Shown in pieces: positions 38,601-47,208 of a DNA stretch of 64,000 nucleotides. Source of the DNA: Bremerella sp. JC817 (GTDB lineage Bacteria > Planctomycetota > Planctomycetia > Pirellulales > Pirellulaceae); the NCBI RefSeq assembly GCF_040718835.1, contig NZ_JBFEFG010000267.1, forward strand, positions 248,001 to 312,000, read 5' to 3'. The translations under genes were made by a program, and so were the position numbers. The notes beneath the pieces were generated by a model that saw nothing but the letters and a program-made list of their open reading frames with translations, did not search any database and was not told the DNA's origin. How positions within the stretch are numbered: position 1 is the stretch's first letter; the number at the start of each line of letters is the position of its first letter.

Positions 38601-40679
38601 CTGATCGGCGATCGGTTCAAGATTTGGTGGATCGTTCTCGCCAACCACGTTCACGAAGGCAGTTGCGGCCAAACTATCGGAATTGCCATCGTTGACGACG
38701 ACGGTGATCTCACGCTGTGTTTCGTCTGGATTCTGCGAACTGTTGTCGTAGGTCAGCGTACGAAGGACCTGCTGGTAGTCCGCCAGGCTGGCCGTACCTG
38801 AGAGAGTCAGCACGCCGGTGGCCGTGTCGTAGCTGGCCGTGATCGAAGTACCGATCGTGTCGACCGCCAGGACTTCCGAGTCGCCGTCCAAGAGGTTCGT
38901 AATCGTCACCGTCGCCGAGGTCAGCTCGGTGCTGTCGGTATCGGTCACCACCGCATCGGTGTCGACAATCACAACTGGGCCGCCATCTTCGGTGAAGGTC
39001 GATTCGAAGTCGACACCTTCATCCTCACCGTTGAGATCAACGACAGGCGACTCGTTGGCTTCCAGGGTGACCGTGAAGCTTTCCTGATCGCTCAGTGGCA
39101 ACGTTGCGTCATCGTCGGTGACCAGCACCACGAAGACAAACGGGCCAGGACCATCGCTTTCCGATGGAGTCCACGAAATGACCGCCGTGGTGTCGCTGGT
39201 CTTCGTGATCGTGGCCGAGGCTGGGATGTTACCGCTTGGGTCGTCGCGATCGAGCTGGAAGGTCAGCACGTCGCCATCCGGATCGGTTGCGGTAACGGTG
39301 ATCTCGAACAGTTCGCCGACGGTGGCAACCTGGTCACTAATCGGTTCGAGATCAGGCGAATCGTTTTCACCGACGACATTCACCAGGGCGATCGCGGCGA
39401 CGCTGTTATCTTCGCCGTCGTTCACAACGACTGAGATTTCACGCTGCGTTTCATTTGGGTTCTGCGAAGTGTTGTCGTAGGTCAGCGTACGAAGCACTTG
39501 CTGGTATTCGGCCAACGTGCCGTTGCCCGAAATGGTCAGCACACCACCTACATAGGATGCCACGAGCGAGGTACCCGTCGTATCGATGGCCAGCACTTCG
39601 GCATCGCCATCGAATAGGTTCGTGATGGTCACCGTGGCGGAAGTCAGCGTCGTGCTGTCGACGTCGTCGACGATGGCGTCGGTATCGACAATCGCGACCG
39701 GGCCACCATCTTCGGTGAAGGTCGACTCGAAGCCGGTGCCGGCGTCTTCGCCATTCAGGTCGACCGTCGGAGCATCGTTGACGGCAACGACTGAGATCTT
39801 CGAGACCGCTTTCACGCTGTCGCTGTTACCGTCGTTCACGGTAACTTCGATCGTGCGAACCGTTTCGTCCGGCGTATCGGAAGTGTTGTTGTAGGTCAGC
39901 GTTCGCAGAACGGCCTGGTAGTTGGCCAGGGTATCGGTACCCGTAAGCGTCAGTTCGCCGGTCGCCGAATCGTAGCTGGCGGTGATATTCGTGCCGGTGA
40001 CGTCGACCGCCAGGCTTTCGGCCGTGCCATCAGGATGGTTTGTCAGGACGACCTTCGCCGATTCGAGATTCGCGCTGTCGCCATCGGTCACCGTCAGGTT
40101 GCTACCAACGGCCGGCACCGCGCCGCCATCTTCGGTGAAGGTTCCGCTGTAGCCGGTACCGGCATCGGGACCATTCAGGTCGACCGAAGGGGATTGATTG
40201 CCGGTCGCGGAAACGACGATCGTGAAGACTTCCGAGTCGGCCAGAGGGGTCGTTCCTCGGTCAACGGCGATCACGATGATGCGATAGGTACCGACCTGAT
40301 CGGCGGTTGGGGTCCAAGTAAAGACGCCATCGGTCGTGATCTTGGCTCCGACCGGCGTATCGGTACCGATGTCCGGATCGAGCAGCAAACGAATCGCGTC
40401 CCCGGTGGGGTTATCGTTCGCGTCCAGATCGACTACGGTCGCTCCGTTGGCGAAGAGGTCGATGGTATAGGCCTGACCAACGACGATGTTCTGCTCGGAA
40501 ATCGCCGAGAGATTGAGGTCAGGCGGATTGTCGTTTCCAGGAACGCCCGAAGCGGTCAGCACGACGCGAGCTTCCAGGGATTCGAGCTGCGAGGATCGAG
40601 CCACGTTAGCGCGGCGGCGGGATTTACGGGTGTGGTTGGAGTCGGAGCGCAGAAATCGAGCAAACGATCGTTTCGACAT
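35631..40679 (-). CDS. Giant surface protein with cadherin-like and DLNG repeats
   Basis: A 1682-residue probable extracellular adhesin-like protein, function unknown. The N-terminus contains the LE-x-R-V-V-L motif (RSSQLESLEARVVLTASG) after a basic stretch. The body has seven copies of an about 115-residue module with the DLNG motif (VVDLNGEDEGVDFESTFTED and relatives) interleaved with Ig/cadherin-like modules (EPISDQVATVGELFEITVTA, then TDPDGDVLTFQLDRDDP). Asp/Asn-rich turns (DPDGD, ENDSPD) suggest calcium binding. No dockerin or sorting signal at the C-terminus (ends LDESFM). The module pair repeats about every 242 residues at 37.5-39.7 kb, with closely similar DNA, so length variation is possible. 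Confidence 0.83.
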   Translation of the reverse strand: MSKRSFARFLRSDSNHTRKSRRRANVARSSQLESLEARVVLTASGVPGNDNPPDLNLSAISEQNIVVGQAYTIDLFANGATVVDLDANDNPTGDAIRLLLDPDIGTDTPVGAKITTDGVFTWTPTADQVGTYRIIVIAVDRGTTPLADSEVFTIVVSATGNQSPSVDLNGPDAGTGYSGTFTEDGGAVPAVGSNLTVTDGDSANLESAKVVLTNHPDGTAESLAVDVTGTNITASYDSATGELTLTGTDTLANYQAVLRTLTYNNTSDTPDETVRTIEVTVNDGNSDSVKAVSKISVVAVNDAPTVDLNGEDAGTGFESTFTEDGGPVAIVDTDAIVDDVDSTTLTSATVTITNLFDGDAEVLAIDTTGTSLVASYVGGVLTISGNGTLAEYQQVLRTLTYDNTSQNPNETQREISVVVNDGEDNSVAAIALVNVVGENDSPDLEPISDQVATVGELFEITVTATDPDGDVLTFQLDRDDPSGNIPASATITKTSDTTAVISWTPSESDGPGPFVFVVLVTDDDATLPLSDQESFTVTLEANESPVVDLNGEDEGVDFESTFTEDGGPVVIVDTDAVVTDTDSTELTSATVTITNLLDGDSEVLAVDTIGTSITASYDTATGVLTLSGTASLADYQQVLRTLTYDNSSQNPDETQREITVVVNDGNSDSLAATAFVNVVGENDPPNLEPIADQQVVVGELFEITVTATDPDGDVLTFQLDRDDPNSSIPASATITKTSDTTAVISWTPSESDGAGPFVFVVLVTDDDATLPLSDQETFTVTLAANEAPTVDLNGEGTGIDFESTFTEDGGPVAIVGTDLTVDDTDGTELTSATVTITNLLDGDAEVLAVDTTGTSITASYDTATGVLTLSGTASLADYQQVLRTLTYDNSSQNPDETQREISVVVNDGEDDSVAATALVNVVGTNDSPDLESIDDQVAQVGQLFEITITATDPDGDTLTFQLDRDDPSSTIPASATITKTSDTTAVISWTPAESDGEGPFVFVVLVTDDDGDLPLSDQESFTVTLTGAAPAVDLNGDETGIDFEATFTEEGGAVAVVDSEMTVTDSDSTNLESATVQLVNFPNGTDEVLAVDVTGTSITASYDSATGILSLTGTDTVANYQLVLRTLTYNNTATEIDAALRTIEITVNDGDSDSAVATTSLTIELLVTEAPVVDLNGGDSGTGFTASYTEESTPVVIVDNDLAITDADSTELESATVTITNLLDGDAETLAVDTTGTSITTSYDSATGVLTLTGTGTLADYEAVLRTLTYFNGSENPTETDRSIEIVVSDGTNDSLSATAVVSVIGVNDPPALDSIADQTATLGQEMVVNITATDPDTASLTFSFDRTDPSGNIPASATITKTSDKGAQITWTPSESDGAGPFVFVVVVSDDDATTPLTDQTTFTVTLGGEAPVLDLNGDDAGTGFSNTFIEGTGAVDVVDTDLSITDSDSTNLESATIVLSDHQVDGTELLAVVTDGTNITASSYDDATGTLTLTGTDTLANYELVLRTLTYDNASEDPGTTDRTITIIVSDGTNDSIAAVSTIIVVPDNDSPDMVLPSPYDTGTAVEVNLNEEFSFTVSVTDPDNTFDEFTFLIDAEASNIPAQIAQPTISNPSGGTPGGTFTWTPTQAGTYTITLLVADGGGLADSETFIVTVVDNSAASLEGEAFDQALNEVLDESFM
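37531..39709 (-). repeat. Three near-identical 723-729-base tandem units
   Basis: Within the giant gene, TCTTCGGTGAAGG occurs at 37531, 38257, 38986 and 39709, giving periods of 726, 729 and 723 bases (241-243 codons). The next copy upstream (40139) is only 430 bases away because the Ig-like module is missing. The units are direct repeats in-frame, so recombination could change copy number without breaking the frame. Confidence 0.75.
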
Positions 40680-41037
40680 TGAGAAATGCTTCCATGCGGT
40701 GCCAGGGTCTTAAGACTTGGCGCCGAACCGTTAGTGGGGGTTTGACGGAAATTTGGGCCATTGGCGGAAATTCTACGGGTCGCGGAATTGAAGTCGAACA
40801 TCGCCGATCTTATTGCGCGGATCTCGCAATCGCGTGCTTCAACTTCAACACAACCTGGCAAGATAGGAAGACCAGGAAGAATCCTGCCTAACCTCCTTGC
40901 CTGGCATGCGCGTTATTTTTTACCCATGCCGCCTCGTCTGTGTACGTTATAGCCACAAACACCCGACGAGGCGAAGGGTTACGATTGGACGCGCTAAACT
41001 TTAAGAGAATCCGATCAAATCCCAGAAATCGGCAAAC
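40680..41037. other. Intergenic region upstream of the giant surface gene
   Basis: This 358-base region precedes the giant gene and follows the DJ-1 gene, both on the minus strand. GGTGCC (40698-40703), the palindrome GTCTTAAGAC (40707-40716) and GGCGCC (40719-40724) form an imperfect 27-base dyad 19 bases upstream of the start codon, in the probable 5' leader. A purine-rich site (GGAAG) precedes the start. The rest looks featureless. Confidence 0.45.
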
Positions 41038-41613
41038 TTACCCAACTTGCGCACCAAGCCGAGCTTCTTCCAGCATCTTTACGAACGGCCCAAAATAGCG
41101 GCCGTTGTCGTGGTAGGTTCGCCCGCTAACGATGTTGCCATCGACGACGCAAGCTTCGTCGACGAAGATCCCGCCGCAGACTTCCAGGTCGAACTTGCAC
41201 TTCGGGACGGTTGCCATCCGCCGCCCTCGGACACAGTCGGCATAGGCGAGAATCTCGACTCCATGGCAGACCGAAGCGACCGGTTTGCCGTTCTCGACAA
41301 ACCAGCGAGTCGCCTCAACCAAGTGCTCGTCGTAGCGAATGTATTCAGGGGCCCGACCACCGCTAATCATGATGCCGGCATACTCTTCCGGCACGATTTC
41401 CGAGAACGCGATCTTGGCTTCGATCGTGTACCCTTCCCACTCCTTGGTGATGGTCCAGCCTGGCTTTACCTCGTGCATCACCATCTGAAATGGCCCGCGA
41501 TGCGGACCAGCGACGACTGGCTCGAACCCGGCCTCTTGCAGGCGATAAAAGGGATACAGCGTATCCAAGGTTTCCGAAGCATCGCCGACGATGATCAACA
41601 CTTTATCCGACAC
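41038..41613 (-). CDS. DJ-1/PfpI-family protein
   Basis: A 191-residue DJ-1/PfpI/ThiJ-type glutamine amidotransferase-fold protein. Visible are VLIIVGDASETLDTLYPFYR, EYAGIMISGGRAPEYIRYDE and the nucleophile Cys in ASVCHGVEIL (about residue 114), followed by an active-site His region. Family roles range from glyoxalase to chaperone; here the activity cannot be told. The start lies one base from the stop of the upstream gene, so it is the last gene of the unit with the TIM-barrel isomerase. Confidence 0.88.
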   Translation of the reverse strand: MSDKVLIIVGDASETLDTLYPFYRLQEAGFEPVVAGPHRGPFQMVMHEVKPGWTITKEWEGYTIEAKIAFSEIVPEEYAGIMISGGRAPEYIRYDEHLVEATRWFVENGKPVASVCHGVEILAYADCVRGRRMATVPKCKFDLEVCGGIFVDEACVVDGNIVSGRTYHDNGRYFGPFVKMLEEARLGAQVG

Positions 41614-41614
41614 G

Positions 41615-42562
41615 TTAGGTTCCTTGTTGAGCCTTCAAGGCACATTGATGGAGGTAGTTTTTACCGCGAACGATCTCGGCGGTAGTTTCCGCCACGGTGG
41701 GCAGAATGGGAATGCCCCGTGGCACCGGATGCATGAAAACTTCGGTCCAACCTTGGTAACGAATATCAACCAGAGACTGGACAATTGGTTGGAAGTCGAG
41801 TGGTCCGCGACCTGGCATCTGTTTCAGTTGCTGCTGGGTGGGTAGCGGATCGTGGGCCCCGTCGCCATGCTCCCATGCATAGAACATGACCATTCCTTCC
41901 CCCAACTCCCGAATCAGTTTCGCCAGTTGCTGAGGATCTTGTGGCAAATGGTAGGGAGCCAGCGCGATGGCCAGGTGCTTCGAGGGTCGCATTTCCAGCA
42001 ACCACCGTAGCGAGTCTGGCGAGAAGATCAGGTTGTTAGCGTGGTTCTCGATGGCGATTGTCACGCCACTTAGCTCTGCCATTTCGATATGTGGTTTCAT
42101 CTTCTCGACGAAGGTCGCCACGGCCTGTTTCAGCTCGGCCCCTTTCAGCCCTTTCGGTCCCGAGCCTCCGGTCACCATCAGTGGGCAATCAAAACGCTGG
42201 GCGAAGGCGAACTCTTTCTGCAAACCGAACGGGCCGAGATCGTAGTGAGTCAAACAGCCAAGTTTGACATCGTTCTCTTCCAGCAATTGGGCGAACTTCT
42301 CTTCCCCCATCGCCTCGATTTGCTCGCGTTGGTCGCCATGCACCTTCGGCCAGATATCGATGTGGGTCGCCCCAATTTTTTTGGCTTCCGGCAGAATCTC
42401 GGCCAGCTTGCTGTAGCCATACATGCACGAAGGAAGCATATAGTTCCATCGGAACTTGGCGTCGGCAGCCACGGCCGAACCTGTCCACAGCGAACCGACC
42501 GCTCCGGCGGCCAGGGCATGAAACGTTCGCCGGTTGATAGCATGGTTGGAAGAAGGAATCAT
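41615..42562 (-). CDS. Tat-exported sugar-phosphate-isomerase/epimerase-like protein
   Basis: A TIM-barrel protein of the xylose-isomerase-like AP-endonuclease-2 family, 315 residues. A Tat signal is visible (NRRTFHALAAGAVGSLWTGS). Barrel features are EAKKIGATHIDIWPKVHGDQ, GVTIAIENHANNLIFSP and VFMHPVPRGIPILPTV, with acidic and His metal-ligand candidates (IENH, HxxP). The conserved family often pairs with Gfo/Idh/MocA enzymes, as here. Probably epimerises or isomerises a sugar outside the cytoplasm. It is followed by the DJ-1 gene with one-base spacing. Confidence 0.86.
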   Translation of the reverse strand: MIPSSNHAINRRTFHALAAGAVGSLWTGSAVAADAKFRWNYMLPSCMYGYSKLAEILPEAKKIGATHIDIWPKVHGDQREQIEAMGEEKFAQLLEENDVKLGCLTHYDLGPFGLQKEFAFAQRFDCPLMVTGGSGPKGLKGAELKQAVATFVEKMKPHIEMAELSGVTIAIENHANNLIFSPDSLRWLLEMRPSKHLAIALAPYHLPQDPQQLAKLIRELGEGMVMFYAWEHGDGAHDPLPTQQQLKQMPGRGPLDFQPIVQSLVDIRYQGWTEVFMHPVPRGIPILPTVAETTAEIVRGKNYLHQCALKAQQGT

Positions 42563-42597
42563 CGGGATTACCTTGGAGTGAGGGGAGTAGAAGAAGC

Positions 42598-43893
42598 TTA
42601 GACCGTCTCGTAACCGGCACGCTGAGGGCGGCTGAGATGCTGATTCGCTTCGTCATCACCCACGAACATCTCTCCCTTGGGATCCCATGTCAACTTTTTA
42701 CCAAGCCGCATCGAGATGTTACCCAAGTGACAGGTACTCACACTGCGGTGCTGACTTTCGATGTCGGAAACCGGAGTCTTTCGCGAGGCAACGCAGTCGA
42801 AGAAGTTACCCATATGATTCACGATCGCATCGAGCTTGCCGGCCCGCTCCGGGCGTTCCAGATTATCGAAGTCGTACAGCACGAAGTCTTCACGCGGCAG
42901 CTTTCGTTCGGTCGGTGCGCCATCGAGCGTTCCCCGGTTCACGAAGATGCGTCCCTTGTCGCCCGTGAACATCACGCCATTGCGGCCGTTGTCGGCGACC
43001 GTCATCTCGACACCATTATCAAGGCGATAGGTGACGTGATAATCGACCGCCACGTTGTAGCCATCTTCCACGGTTGGCATCTTGGCGGTGCCTTCAATCT
43101 CGACAGGCGTTCCGTCGGCACCCCACTGAGCAATGTCGATATGATGAGCCCCCCAGTCGGTCATCTGCCCGCCGCTGTATTCGTACCACCAGCGGAACGT
43201 GTAATGGCAGCGTTCCGGAATATAGGGAACGTCAGGCGTCTGCCCTTGCCACATGTCCCAGTTCAAAATCTTCGGAACAGGTTGCGTCGCAAATGGGCCG
43301 CCAGTCTTGTTCTTTCCTAAGACGACATCCACTTTTTGAAGGTTGCCGACCCAGCCTTGGCGAACCATTTCTACCGCCGTGCGAAAACGGATGTCACTGC
43401 GTTGCCACGAGCCGACTTGAACGACGCGGCCCGTTTCTTTCACGACCTCACGCAGCTTCTTGCCTTCGTCGATCGTTAGGGTCAGCGGCTTTTCGCAGTA
43501 AACATCTTTCCCCGCCCGGCAGGCATCGATCACCATCTTCGTGTGCCAATGGTCTGGTGTACCGATCATCACGACATCAACATCGTCGCGAGCCAACAGG
43601 TCGCGGTAGTCTTCCATGATGGCCGACTTGCCGCCGAAGTCGGACTTTGCCTTCTCGAGGATCTCGCGATCGACATCGGCCAATGCCACGATATCGCCAT
43701 GCGCCGCCGCCTTCTCGGTAATCACCGAGCCCTGATAACGCAGGCCAATCGCACCAACACCCAGCCGGCTGTTGGCGTCGCGTGGCTTGTCTTCGGCCTC
43801 GGTCGCGGAAAGGGCACCGAACACCATCGAGGTCGACGCCGCGGCAGAGACCTGAGAAATCCACTTACGTCGATTCAGGGCATAAGAACGCAT
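42598..43893 (-). CDS. Tat-exported Gfo/Idh/MocA oxidoreductase
   Basis: A 431-residue dehydrogenase-type protein. The start at 43893 gives a Tat-like leader (LNRRKWISQVSAAASTSMVF). A Rossmann region with GVGAIGLRYQGSVI follows, then DDVDVVMIGTPDHWHTKMVI and the EKP motif VYCEKPLTLTIDEG (near residue 150). The C-terminal half contains WWYEYSGGQMTDWGAHHIDI, then AQWGADG, typical of planctomycete members. It precedes the isomerase gene by 35 bases and probably belongs to the same sugar-processing unit. Substrate unknown. A longer upstream frame exists but is not conserved-looking. Confidence 0.88.
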   Translation of the reverse strand: MRSYALNRRKWISQVSAAASTSMVFGALSATEAEDKPRDANSRLGVGAIGLRYQGSVITEKAAAHGDIVALADVDREILEKAKSDFGGKSAIMEDYRDLLARDDVDVVMIGTPDHWHTKMVIDACRAGKDVYCEKPLTLTIDEGKKLREVVKETGRVVQVGSWQRSDIRFRTAVEMVRQGWVGNLQKVDVVLGKNKTGGPFATQPVPKILNWDMWQGQTPDVPYIPERCHYTFRWWYEYSGGQMTDWGAHHIDIAQWGADGTPVEIEGTAKMPTVEDGYNVAVDYHVTYRLDNGVEMTVADNGRNGVMFTGDKGRIFVNRGTLDGAPTERKLPREDFVLYDFDNLERPERAGKLDAIVNHMGNFFDCVASRKTPVSDIESQHRSVSTCHLGNISMRLGKKLTWDPKGEMFVGDDEANQHLSRPQRAGYETV

Positions 43894-44043
43894 GATTGGC
43901 TCCAGGGCAGGGAAGGGCGAGGAGAATAATTGGGGGAGTGTTGATCGCGTGCATCGCGATGCGGTGCCCCTATGCTCGCGAACCAGCCCACCACAAGCAA
44001 TCCGCAAATGCGTATTCACTCTCCGTTATTTTGTCAGACGCGA

Positions 44044-45219
44044 TCAGACCTCGGTCGCATGCTTTCGCTCCAGCCGGAACTTGCCAGGCGGCATGCCGTA
44101 CCATTGCCGGAATGTCTCGGCCAGGTGCTGCGTGCGTCGGAAGCCGCACTTGGTCGCGATGACGGTCAGGTTCAAGTCGGTATGCGTCAGCATTTCCTCC
44201 ACCCGTAAAAGCTTCAAGCGAATCAGCTCCTGGTTAGGAGATCGCCCGAGCAGTTGCCGTAGCCCGCGTTCCAACGAGCTGCGTGAAATTGCCACCGCTT
44301 TCAAGACATCAGAAACCGAGATCCCTTCGCACGCATGCTCTCGCATGAAGAGCAATGCCCCGGCCAGTTCTGGATCGTCCACAGCCACGATGTCGGACGA
44401 AAGCCGCGTGACGATTCCCAGCGGTTCGACCAGGACCGGCGTCTTCGGAGGCCTTCCGCCTTGCATCAAATGATCGAGCAACTCGGCAGCGCGGTAACCA
44501 ATCGCGGTTCCGTTTAGTTCGACACTGGAAAGAGGAGTCGAAGCCATGGTGCAGAGCGAAGCGTCGTTTTCGACCCCGACCACGGCGACTTCTTCCGGTA
44601 CACTCGCGCCGCATCGTTTGCACGCATCCAATAACCAAAAGCCAAGCTGGTCGGTACATGCCATCACGCCGACCGGCTTGGGCAATGCATGAATCCAGTC
44701 GGCCAACTCTTGCTGGGCTCGTTCCCACTGCGTTGGTTGTTCGCGACGATTGCGGGGATGATAGCTTGTCGCTTCAAACCCATGCTCCGCGACCGTTTGC
44801 ACGAAGTTCTCGCAACGCTGCTGGAAGTATTCTTCTTCCCCCAGTTGATAGACCGCGAAGTTGCGAAAGCCCCGTTCCAGAAAATGCTCGGCCACCAACT
44901 TGCCGAGCGAGCAATTGTTGACGCCCACGAACGGAAAGGAATGCTTCAGGCGTGTAGCTCGCAACTCGACCGTCGGAACCCGCGCTCGCTTGACGGCGTC
45001 GACCATCGCCTGCGTGCCACTGCGGGTCAAGATTCCGTTGCCATGCCATCCCGGTAACCAGGGCGGGGCAGGGGACTGAAGCGAACGCGACTCGACGAAC
45101 AACGACCAGGGACCTTGCTCGGTGACGTATTTCCGGACGCCGTGCAGCAGTTCGCGACCATAGGTGCGCGACGTTTCAATCAGCAAGGCAACGTGCGGCG
45201 TGGTGTTTTGGGCGGGCAT
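44044..45219 (-). CDS. XylR-like regulator: sugar-binding sensor plus AraC DNA-binding domain
   Basis: A 391-residue transcription factor. The N-terminal three-quarters is a LacI/periplasmic-binding-type sensor (HVALLIETSRTYGRELLHGV, then VNNCSLGKLVAEHFLERGFR and GVENDASLCTMASTPLSSVE). The C-terminal 100 residues form an AraC double helix-turn-helix (SVSDVLKAVAISRSSLERGL, then NLTVIATKCGFRRTQHLAET). This is the architecture of E. coli XylR. It is divergent from the OprB-type porin gene and upstream of the oxidoreductase-isomerase genes, which it probably controls. The start at 45219 removes a non-conserved extension. Confidence 0.9.
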   Translation of the reverse strand: MPAQNTTPHVALLIETSRTYGRELLHGVRKYVTEQGPWSLFVESRSLQSPAPPWLPGWHGNGILTRSGTQAMVDAVKRARVPTVELRATRLKHSFPFVGVNNCSLGKLVAEHFLERGFRNFAVYQLGEEEYFQQRCENFVQTVAEHGFEATSYHPRNRREQPTQWERAQQELADWIHALPKPVGVMACTDQLGFWLLDACKRCGASVPEEVAVVGVENDASLCTMASTPLSSVELNGTAIGYRAAELLDHLMQGGRPPKTPVLVEPLGIVTRLSSDIVAVDDPELAGALLFMREHACEGISVSDVLKAVAISRSSLERGLRQLLGRSPNQELIRLKLLRVEEMLTHTDLNLTVIATKCGFRRTQHLAETFRQWYGMPPGKFRLERKHATEV

Positions 45220-45293
45220 GGGTGGCAAGCATAGAGAGGAGAGGCGGGACCAGCCGCCCGATTCTAGCCGTGGTAGAACCAAATTGAAATCTG

Positions 45294-45316
45294 CTTACCT
45301 GCAGCCGGCAGGTAAG
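45294..45316. promoter_or_regulatory. Perfect inverted repeat CTTACCTGC-N5-GCAGGTAAG
   Basis: Nine-base perfect arms (45294-45302, 45308-45316) with spacer AGCCG, in the 313-base region between the divergent XylR-like gene and the OprB-type porin. Position is right for an operator shared by both promoters. The region shows no other clear element; a weaker imperfect pair, GAACCCGC/GCGGTTC, lies near 45376-45399. Confidence 0.6.
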
Positions 45317-45532
45317 GTTTTGACGATTCTTACGTTCCTAGCAAACGCATCGCCTATGCCAGAATAAGGTTTCCTTGAACCCGCAATCGCTAGCGGTTCC
45401 ATGCAGAACCAGGGGGAGGGTCGTCGATGAAGCCAGTAGCAAGATCCCCAGCCTTTGGGGATACCGGCTATGGAGAGCTGGTTACCTTTGAAAACTATCA
45501 ATCGCCTGGTTCAGCCAGGACGGACGAGTTCC

Positions 45533-46894
45533 ATGGATGGTCTCACATTTCGTCGAGCTTCTTACGTACTGCTCTGGATCGCTGCCGTTGGCCTGCCAGG
45601 GATCGGCGTCCCTGAAGTCGCTGCAGAGGAAGCGGTCGACTATCTGCTATTCGACGAATCGTGTGCTCAAGATCTGAGTTGTGGTGACGACTTGATCGGC
45701 TGTCACCACGGAAGTTGCCAATCGCTGTGTTGCCGCCAACAACTCACCGGCGACTGGTTCGGCCGGCGTTCGAGCCTTGCCCAGCATGGCATCACGCTGG
45801 ATGCCGACGTCACGCAGTTTTACTTTGGCGTGGCTAGTGGCGGTCTCAACCAACGTTTCGATTACGGCGGGCATGGAGACTACGTCGTTGATATCGACAT
45901 GGGCAAACTTGCGAACCGCGAAGGTCTGTTCGTGAAGCTTCGCGCCGAACATCGTTTTGGCGAAACGATTGCCAACGATACCGGTGCGTTCTTTCCTCCA
46001 ACTGTTGCGGCCAACCTGCCGGTAAGTGGCAGCAACGATTTGTATCTGACGAATGTCTTATTCACGCAGGCTCTGTCAGAATCGTTCGCCCTGTTCGCTG
46101 GTAAGCTCGATACGTTCGACGGTGACCAGAATGCCTTCGCCCATGGACGAGGCAAAACGCAGTTCTCGAACCTGGGCTTTGTGGTGAATCCAGCTTTGGT
46201 GCGTACCGTTCCCTATTCGACACTGGGGGCAGGGTTTGTGCTAATGGATGAAGGACTTCCTTATTTCACCTTCACCGCCATGAACGCCACCGATACCGCG
46301 AATTCGGCAGGCTTCAACCAACTGTTTGAAGAAGGAGTGGCCCTCATCGCCGAGTTGCGATTGCCGACTGAGTTCTATGGCCTGCCTGGCCATCAAACCT
46401 TTGGTGGTACCTGGAACAGTCGCGAGTACACCACTCTTGGCCAAGACCCGCGTATCATCTTGCCCGATGTCCCCATCAATCAGCAGTCCGGCTCGTGGGC
46501 GTTGTATTACAACTTCGACCAATACCTGTCGGTCGATGCCTGCGATCCGACGAAGGGGTGGGGCATTTTCGGCCGTGCCGCGATCACCGACGATCGCACG
46601 AACCCAGTCGCCTGGTTCCTGAGTACCGGTCTGGGGGGTAACAGTTGGCTATATGGCCGTGAAGCCGACACGTTCGGTATTGGTTGGTACTACAGCTCGA
46701 CGAGCGACGAGATTGGCCCGCTGCTCCAGGCAGTCACTGGTCCGCTCGGGGCGGGAAATACGACCGAGCTCTTCTACAACATCGAAGTCACCCCGTGGTT
46801 CCGGCTAACGCCAGATGTTCAGATTATCGACTCCGCTCGCGAACGCGTGGACACCGCAATTGTGGTGGGTCTGCGTGGCCAGGTGATCTTCTAA
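45533..46894 (+). CDS. OprB-like carbohydrate porin
   Basis: An outer-membrane porin of the OprB family, which passes sugars, 453 residues from the ATG at 45533. That start yields a signal peptide (RRASYVLLWIAAVGLPGIGV ending near VAAEE). A Cys-rich stretch (CAQDLSCGDDLIGCHHGSCQ) precedes TGDWFGRRSSLAQHGITLDA, the classic OprB beginning, and the family continues with LFAGKLDTFDGDQNAFAHGR to a C-terminal LRGQVIF. In-frame starts upstream (ATG at 45470) are possible. It is divergent from the XylR-like regulator; a role in uptake of its sugar is likely. Confidence 0.88.
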   Translation: MDGLTFRRASYVLLWIAAVGLPGIGVPEVAAEEAVDYLLFDESCAQDLSCGDDLIGCHHGSCQSLCCRQQLTGDWFGRRSSLAQHGITLDADVTQFYFGVASGGLNQRFDYGGHGDYVVDIDMGKLANREGLFVKLRAEHRFGETIANDTGAFFPPTVAANLPVSGSNDLYLTNVLFTQALSESFALFAGKLDTFDGDQNAFAHGRGKTQFSNLGFVVNPALVRTVPYSTLGAGFVLMDEGLPYFTFTAMNATDTANSAGFNQLFEEGVALIAELRLPTEFYGLPGHQTFGGTWNSREYTTLGQDPRIILPDVPINQQSGSWALYYNFDQYLSVDACDPTKGWGIFGRAAITDDRTNPVAWFLSTGLGGNSWLYGREADTFGIGWYYSSTSDEIGPLLQAVTGPLGAGNTTELFYNIEVTPWFRLTPDVQIIDSARERVDTAIVVGLRGQVIF

Positions 46895-46933
46895 ACGAGC
46901 CCCTGCCCAGGTGACCACTGCCGAAACCCACTG

Positions 46934-46951
46934 ACCGAATCCACATTCGGT
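46934..46951 (+). terminator. Possible weak hairpin after the porin gene
   Basis: ACCGAAT (46934-46940) pairs with ATTCGGT (46945-46951) with a 4-base loop, 40 bases after the stop. No T-tract follows, so this is a weak candidate. Confidence 0.35.
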
Positions 46952-47208
46952 TGGGAAGAAATCTGGCTTCCACCAGGAAAAAATACTCACTCGAGATATC
47001 GCAAAACCGTATCACAAAGATAACCATTCTGGTGAAAGCGTAACGTGCAGAAAACGCCCGATCTCTCGCTTTAAATGCAGTTCGTTTTCCAAACGCTCTA
47101 TCAACTGCTCAATTTCGCCACACTCGCGACACTGCCCTGCCTGCCGGCAAACGACGTACCTTCGACCTCTGTTGAAGGCCTCTCACAGGGCAATCTACGC
47201 AGTTTTTA

